From the NCBI GenBank assembly GCA_027019165.1, contig JALUXC010000025.1, positions 62,001-126,000 of the forward strand: 64,000 nt of DNA. Reading direction: 5' to 3'. This DNA comes from Pseudophaeobacter sp. Lineage in GTDB: Bacteria > Pseudomonadota > Alphaproteobacteria > Rhodobacterales > Rhodobacteraceae. The translations under genes were made by a program, and so were the position numbers. Shown here piece after piece: positions 58,728 to 64,000 of this stretch. Each line of letters opens with the position of its first letter. Positions within the stretch are counted from its first letter, which is position 1. The notes beneath the pieces were generated by a model. That model ran no database searches, was not told the origin of the DNA, and saw nothing but the letters and a program-made list of their open reading frames with translations.

Positions 58728-59387
58728 ATGGAGTCGCCCTTGATTCAGATTTTGGTGTTGGCCGGCATTGCCGTCTTCCTGATCCTGCGCTTGAAAAGCG
58801 TATTGGGCACCCGTGAGGGGTTTGAAAAGCCAACCCCATCCCAGTCGCCTGTGGCTGACAAACGGCGCCCCGATTTCGAGGTGATTGAAGGCGGCCCGGA
58901 TCGGGATATCACCGATTACGTGGCCGAGGGGTCTGCGCAGGCCGATGCGCTTGCGGCGATGAAACGCGCCGAACCGTCGTTTCAGGTTCAGGACTTTGTG
59001 CAGGGCGCGCGCGGCGCCTATGAGATGATCCTGATGGGGTTCGAAAACGGCGATCTGGATGAGATCCAACCCTTCCTGGCCGAGGACGTCTACGAGAGCT
59101 TTGTAGATGCCGTGGCGCAGCGCGAAGATCAGGGCCTGACAATCGAGGCCGAGTTCATTGGCGTGCGGGAAACTACAATTGATGATGCTCGGTTTGACGA
59201 AGCAACGCGAACCGGTGAAATCACCATGCGGTTCGTGGCTGAGATCACCTCGGTCGTCCGCAACAAGGAGGGTGAGATCGTCGAGGGTGATCCCAAAGCT
59301 ATCAAGCGCCTGAAAGACACCTGGACCTTTGCCCGTGCCATGGGCGCAAGTGATCCGAACTGGCAGCTGGTGGCCACGGACGCATGA
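58728..59387 (+). CDS. Tim44/TimA family putative adaptor protein
   Basis: N-terminal TM then Tim44-like domain (LIQILVLAGIAVFLILRLKSVLGTREGFE...FLAEDVYESFVDAV). Confidence 0.88.
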   Translation: MESPLIQILVLAGIAVFLILRLKSVLGTREGFEKPTPSQSPVADKRRPDFEVIEGGPDRDITDYVAEGSAQADALAAMKRAEPSFQVQDFVQGARGAYEMILMGFENGDLDEIQPFLAEDVYESFVDAVAQREDQGLTIEAEFIGVRETTIDDARFDEATRTGEITMRFVAEITSVVRNKEGEIVEGDPKAIKRLKDTWTFARAMGASDPNWQLVATDA

Positions 59388-60451
59388 TTGGTGCGCTTCG
59401 GGCGGCATTGCGGGCAGCGGCCTTCTGGGGCGCTGCCATGACCGCCACGGGCGCATCTGGCGAGACAGCTTATTCGCTGTTGAGTTTTTCTCAGCTTGAG
59501 GGCTGGGAAAAGGACGACCACGCAGCAGCCTTGAACGCTTTCCTGAATACCTGCCCCGATCTTGACGATCCCGATTGGCACAGCCTTTGCGCACTCGGCC
59601 AATCGCAGGTTCAGTTGGGCGCTCCGGATGCGGCGCGGAAATTCTTTGAGCTTTTCTTCCGGCCCGTTCTTATTCAGGACGGTGCCGATACAGCCCTGTT
59701 CACCGGCTATTTCGAGCCCGAGCTGGATGGCGCGCGTTATCAAACCGAGCGGTTCCGCTACCCCGTGTACCGAATGCCGCGCGAGGCGCGTCAGACAAAC
59801 CTGTGGCTGCCGCGCCGTGATATCCTTACCAGTGGTGTGATGGAGGGGCGCGGCCTTGAGATCGCCTGGGTGGATGATCCGGTAGAGTTGTTCTTTCTGC
59901 AAATCCAGGGGTCAGGCCGCATCAAGATGCAGGATGGATCGACCGTGCGTGTCGGCTATGGCGGGGCCAATGGTCATCCGTATAAATCCATCGGTGCGGA
60001 AATGGTGCGCCGTGGCATCTACAAGGCGCATCAGGTCAGCGCGCAGGTGATCAAGGCTTGGGTCCGGCGCAATCCCGTTGCCGGGCACGAGCTGCTGATG
60101 CACAATCCGTCTTACGTCTTCTTTCGGGAGGTGCGACGTGTGCGGGCCTCGGATGGACCTTTGGGGGCGATGAACCGATCTGTAACAGCCATGCGCAGCA
60201 TTGCGGTTGATCCGAAATACACGCCGCTGGGCGCTCCGGTCTGGGTGGAGAAAGACGGCGAAAATCCATTGCGGCGCCTGATGATTGCTCAGGATACCGG
60301 CTCTGCGATCAAGGGCGCACAGCGCGCCGATATTTTCTTTGGCACCGGGGATGCCGCGGGGCAGGCGGCCGGCCGTCTGCGGGATCCGGGTCGGATGGTG
60401 GTGCTGCTTCCGATCCAGCGCGCCTACGCCATGTTGCCGGAAGACTACTGA
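59384..60451 (+). CDS. mltA: Murein transglycosylase A
   Basis: LFTGYFEPELDGARYQTERFRYPVYRMP...FFLQIQGSGRI...IAQDTGSAIKGAQRADIFFGTGDAAGQAAGRL. Confidence 0.93.
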   Translation: MIGALRAALRAAAFWGAAMTATGASGETAYSLLSFSQLEGWEKDDHAAALNAFLNTCPDLDDPDWHSLCALGQSQVQLGAPDAARKFFELFFRPVLIQDGADTALFTGYFEPELDGARYQTERFRYPVYRMPREARQTNLWLPRRDILTSGVMEGRGLEIAWVDDPVELFFLQIQGSGRIKMQDGSTVRVGYGGANGHPYKSIGAEMVRRGIYKAHQVSAQVIKAWVRRNPVAGHELLMHNPSYVFFREVRRVRASDGPLGAMNRSVTAMRSIAVDPKYTPLGAPVWVEKDGENPLRRLMIAQDTGSAIKGAQRADIFFGTGDAAGQAAGRLRDPGRMVVLLPIQRAYAMLPEDY

Positions 60452-61050
60452 TGACCCGCCGCAAGTTGACCTCGGATGAAATCGATCTTTGGCACAAGGT
60501 CGTGAAACACGCAGAACGTCTGCATCCCGGCAGCCACTCGACGCCGCCGGATTTGCCGCTGCCAAAACCCAAGCCAACAAAGACGCCGCATCCCCATGCC
60601 GAGCCGCAGATTGACGCCTTTCGTATCGGCAGCCGCGCCCGCAGCAAGCCCGCAAAACATGACCTCAAGGCGCCGGTTGCCAAATCCCTGACAGCCGCGC
60701 CCGTACAGATGGATGAAAAGGCCTATCGCCGCATGAAACGCGGCAAGCTGCGTCCCGAGGGCAAGCTGGACCTGCACGGCATGCGCGTGGATACGGCGCA
60801 TCCGGCGCTGACGCGGTTCATCCTCACGGCGCAGGCCTCGGGCAAGCGGCTGGTGCTGGTGGTCACCGGCAAGGGCAAGGACCGGGATGAGCCGGGACCG
60901 ATCCCGACCCCGCGAGGCGTGCTGCGTCACCGGGTGCCGCAATGGCTGTCGCTGCCGCCGCTTGCGCAGGCAGTCTTGCAGGTGACGCCAGCCCATATCA
61001 GCCACGGGGGTGAGGGTGCCTATTACGTCTATTTGCGGCGCAGCCGGTAA
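60451..61050 (+). CDS. Smr/MutS2-C domain protein
   Basis: GKLDLHGMRVDTAHPALTRFILTAQASGKRLVLVVTGKGKDR. Confidence 0.92.
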   Translation: MTRRKLTSDEIDLWHKVVKHAERLHPGSHSTPPDLPLPKPKPTKTPHPHAEPQIDAFRIGSRARSKPAKHDLKAPVAKSLTAAPVQMDEKAYRRMKRGKLRPEGKLDLHGMRVDTAHPALTRFILTAQASGKRLVLVVTGKGKDRDEPGPIPTPRGVLRHRVPQWLSLPPLAQAVLQVTPAHISHGGEGAYYVYLRRSR

Positions 61051-61059
61051 GGTGGTGCG

Positions 61060-62175
61060 CTAGCGGGGGCTATCCAAAAGCCTGACCAGCGACAGATCCT
61101 CGACCTGTTCTTCTTGGATCTGCGGAGGCGGCAGCACGGTGTTGAATACCAGTCCGGGGTTCTCGAAGGTTCGGGCGGTTTGCTGCGCCGCGCTCAATAT
61201 CGCCAGCAGGGCAGGGGAGGTTCCGGCCACCAGATGCCCCGAATTGGCCGTGTCAGCATAGGCGGTTGTATCTATGATGCTGATCGGCAGATCTTCCAGG
61301 TCTTCAACCGAAGACAGGTTGCCAAGCCGTGATCGGCTATGGGTGCCGCGCAGGCGCTGGGATATCGTCAGGATCTTGTCTTTTCGCGAAATGAAAACAA
61401 GGAAAGGCTGTGGCACCGGGTCAAACCGGCTCATCTGGCTTTTGAAGACGTCAAGGTCGAGATCCGGCGACATCAGTATGACCCCGTCCAGGTGTTTTGC
61501 CGCCCAGCCGGGGGCTCCGATTTCGATCTGGCGCAGTGTTTCCATGGCCAGAACTGACCCCATCGAGTGCGCCACAAGGACAACGCGTCGCGCCTTGGTG
61601 CGGCTCAGGTTCTTCAAAAGACGTTCCAGACCATCCCGTGCGAACATCACGCTGTCGGCGTCATAGGCGTACCCCAACGGGCTGCCGAGACTGGGCCAGG
61701 AGTAGACCACCGTCGCGCCCGGCACGCCGATGTCATAGGTCAGCTGCGCTGCGCGAAAAGCGGTTTCCGACTGGGTGGAATTATAGCCATGTACAAAGAC
61801 GGTAATGTCCCGCTCATCCGGGGGATACTTCAGCAGTTCCTGGTTCAGGCGGTCCGAAAAAGCGTTTGCGGTCTCAAAGGTTCGCCGACCCGCCATGGTG
61901 AATTCATGCCTGGGATCAGGATTTTCGTCGGCAAAGACCAGTTGGCCCGGTTTATGGTTTGGTGGGATGGAGACGGTCAGCTCCAGCAGGTGATAGGCAT
62001 CGGTCCGGCCAGCCCCAAAACCGCCCTCCGGTTTTGGATCTCTGATCGTTGCGGCAAAAATCGTCTTGGGCGTGCCGATCTTTAACGCCTCGGGAATCGT
62101 GGGCGTATAGGGCCGCGGGCCGCAGGCAGCGACAAGACTGAGCGAAAGAAGCAAAAGAATCCGAAGGCGCCGCAT
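61060..62175 (-). CDS. Alpha/beta hydrolase (DUF900) lipoprotein
   Basis: Lipobox MRRLRILLLLSLSLVAAC; VFVHGYNST, VVLVAHSMGSVLAMETLRQ. Confidence 0.85.
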   Translation of the reverse strand: MRRLRILLLLSLSLVAACGPRPYTPTIPEALKIGTPKTIFAATIRDPKPEGGFGAGRTDAYHLLELTVSIPPNHKPGQLVFADENPDPRHEFTMAGRRTFETANAFSDRLNQELLKYPPDERDITVFVHGYNSTQSETAFRAAQLTYDIGVPGATVVYSWPSLGSPLGYAYDADSVMFARDGLERLLKNLSRTKARRVVLVAHSMGSVLAMETLRQIEIGAPGWAAKHLDGVILMSPDLDLDVFKSQMSRFDPVPQPFLVFISRKDKILTISQRLRGTHSRSRLGNLSSVEDLEDLPISIIDTTAYADTANSGHLVAGTSPALLAILSAAQQTARTFENPGLVFNTVLPPPQIQEEQVEDLSLVRLLDSPR

Positions 62176-62264
62176 CTGACCGGTCCCAAAACAAACAGTG
62201 CCATGGATAGGACGAATGCCGCCCGTTTCCAAGCGGCATCTCCAATTTCAAGGCGGTGAACCTG

Positions 62265-63578
62265 CTAGAGCACGTAGCGGCTGAGATCGGTCGAGCGGGT
62301 TAGCTCCCCGAGGTTCGAGGTCACGAATTTCGCATCCACTGTGATGGCCTCGCCGCTGCGGTCGGGGGCGGTGAAGGACAGTTCCTCGAATACCCGTTCC
62401 ATCACCGTATAGAGGCGCCGGGCGCCGATGTTTTCGACCGATTGGTTCACTTCGGCCGCAATCTTGGCCATGGCGGCGATCCCGTCTTCCGTAAAGGTTA
62501 CTTTGACGTTCTCGGTGCCCATCAGCGCGGTGTACTGCCGGGTAAGTGCGTTGTCGGTTTCGGTCAGGATGCGAACAAAGTCCTTTTCGCTGAGCGCGCG
62601 CAGGTTGACCCGGATCGGCAGGCGGCCCTGCAGCTCCGGCAGCAGATCCGACGGCTTGGCGATATGAAATGCGCCCGAGGCGATGAACAGGATATGATCG
62701 GTCTTCACCGGGCCATGTTTGGTGCTGACCGTGGTGCCCTCGATCAGCGGCAGCAGGTCGCGCTGCACGCCTTCACGGCTGACATCGCCGCCGCGGGCAT
62801 CGGCGCGGGCGCAGACCTTGTCGATCTCATCGAGGAAAACGATGCCGTTCTGTTCAACCGACTCCAACGCGGTGCGGGTGACGGTTTCATCGTCGAGCAG
62901 CTTGTCCGCTTCTTCTCCGATCAGAACGTCATAGCTTTCAGCAACAGTCAGGCGCTTTTTGACCGTGCGCCCGCCGAGGGCCTTTCCGAACAGATCGCCA
63001 AGGTTCATCATCCCGCCCATGGGGCTGCCCGGTTGGCCAGGAATATCGAACATGCCGCCCATGGGATTTGACGTGTCTGCGACCTCAAGCTCGATCAGGG
63101 TATCATCCAGCTCACCGGATTTCAGCTTCTTGCGGAACACCTCGCGGGTACTGTCCCGTGCTTCGGTTCCGGCAATGGCGGTGATCACGCGATCCTCGGC
63201 GGCCTTGTGGGCCTTGGCCTTGACGTCTTCTCTCATGAATTCGCGGGTCTGAAGGATCGCAGTGTCCACCAGGTCGCGGACGATCTGTTCCACGTCGCGG
63301 CCGACGTAGCCGACTTCGGTGAATTTGGTGGCCTCGACCTTGATAAAGGGCGCGCGGGCCAGTTTCGCCAGACGGCGGCTAATCTCGGTCTTGCCGACGC
63401 CGGTGGGGCCGATCATTAGGATGTTCTTGGGGTAGACCTCGTCGCGCAGGTCGTCACCCAACTGTTTGCGCCGCCAGCGGTTGCGCAGGGCGACGGCAAC
63501 GGCGCGTTTGGCCTCTTTCTGGCCGATGATGAAACGATCCAGTTCGGAAACGATTTCGCGGGGGGTAAGGTCAGTCAT
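62265..63578 (-). CDS. hslU: ATP-dependent protease ATPase subunit HslU
   Basis: [40 protein letters not shown]...[20 protein letters not shown]. Confidence 0.97.
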   Translation of the reverse strand: MTDLTPREIVSELDRFIIGQKEAKRAVAVALRNRWRRKQLGDDLRDEVYPKNILMIGPTGVGKTEISRRLAKLARAPFIKVEATKFTEVGYVGRDVEQIVRDLVDTAILQTREFMREDVKAKAHKAAEDRVITAIAGTEARDSTREVFRKKLKSGELDDTLIELEVADTSNPMGGMFDIPGQPGSPMGGMMNLGDLFGKALGGRTVKKRLTVAESYDVLIGEEADKLLDDETVTRTALESVEQNGIVFLDEIDKVCARADARGGDVSREGVQRDLLPLIEGTTVSTKHGPVKTDHILFIASGAFHIAKPSDLLPELQGRLPIRVNLRALSEKDFVRILTETDNALTRQYTALMGTENVKVTFTEDGIAAMAKIAAEVNQSVENIGARRLYTVMERVFEELSFTAPDRSGEAITVDAKFVTSNLGELTRSTDLSRYVL

Positions 63579-63591
63579 GAGTGATCCCGTA

Positions 63592-64000
63592 TCAGTGTGA
63601 GGGCGGCAGCCGATCCAGCGGCACCAGCCCGGACAGGGGTGAAAGAAGCGCGGCACGGATGCGGGTCCAGAAGGCCCCGAGCGCCACAAGGAAAACGCCG
63701 AGCACCAGAATGGTGGATGCGGCGCCTTCGCCATCGAAAACGGTTCCGGCCAGCGTGACGCTATAGCCAATGGCGGCGATCAGGAAGGACCGCCGGTCGA
63801 TCACGATGGCCACAACGGCAAAGGCAAAGAGCACGCCCATCAACAACAGATGTGCGCTGTTGCTGCCGTTTTCCAGAAGGCTCAGCGCGATGGTGTTCAC
63901 CAGGGCAGGGGCCGCAACCACATGTAGCCAGAATCCTTGGGCCGAGCGGCGCGTGACCCGGTGCGGATCGCTCATGTCAAAGATCATCGCGACGACGAAA
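63592..64000 (-). CDS. Multi-pass membrane protein of unknown function (5' end beyond window)
   Basis: Frame stays open to the window edge ([15 protein letters not shown]...); hydrophobic segments. Confidence 0.5.
   Translation of the reverse strand, partial: FVVAMIFDMSDPHRVTRRSAQGFWLHVVAAPALVNTIALSLLENGSNSAHLLLMGVLFAFAVVAIVIDRRSFLIAAIGYSVTLAGTVFDGEGAASTILVLGVFLVALGAFWTRIRAALLSPLSGLVPLDRLPPSH

Overview
This 64-kb window is chromosomal DNA from an alphaproteobacterium, most likely Rhodobacteraceae (Roseobacter-type), judged from protein families and synteny only. The left part is a spread-out truB...rpsO...pnp core cluster with accessory genes inserted: DUF1643, a membrane-anchored RTX-repeat protein, a CobW-family GTPase behind a probable Zur box, an MCP and a DUF6525 protein. 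From 8.7 to 21.4 kb is an accessory zone: NYN/PIN RNase, GT25, P-loop kinase, 1-Cys peroxiredoxin and aldehyde dehydrogenase; a ~1150-aa protein combining two ATP-grasp-like modules with a PaaK/CapK-like adenylate-forming domain; a predicted outer-membrane protein; and a tightly coupled four-gene FAD-oxidase/membrane-protein cassette. From 21.4 to 35 kb is a sugar cluster (gbpR-chvE-gguAB plus genes for L-arabinose and D-galactose oxidative catabolism). Next come ribokinase, malic enzyme-PTA, an isolated flagellin, mutS, and grpE/hrcA | rph-rdgB-hemW. The right part (46.8-58.6 kb) has the origin-proximal gene set parB-parA-rsmG-mnmG-mnmE-rho-hemJ <-> maf-aroE-coaE-dnaQ, with secB and fxsA. It carries two perfect parS palindromes, and the hemJ/maf divergent gap has DnaA-box-like motifs plus a canonical CtrA-type TTAA-N7-TTAAC site, making it a strong oriC candidate. 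The most unusual items are the ATP-grasp/pseudo-ATP-grasp/adenylation fusion, the putative CtrA site in the candidate oriC, the Zur-like box upstream of DUF6525, and perfect palindromes upstream of the peroxiredoxin and aldehyde dehydrogenase genes. No CRISPR array, tRNA, rRNA or intact mobile element was recognised.
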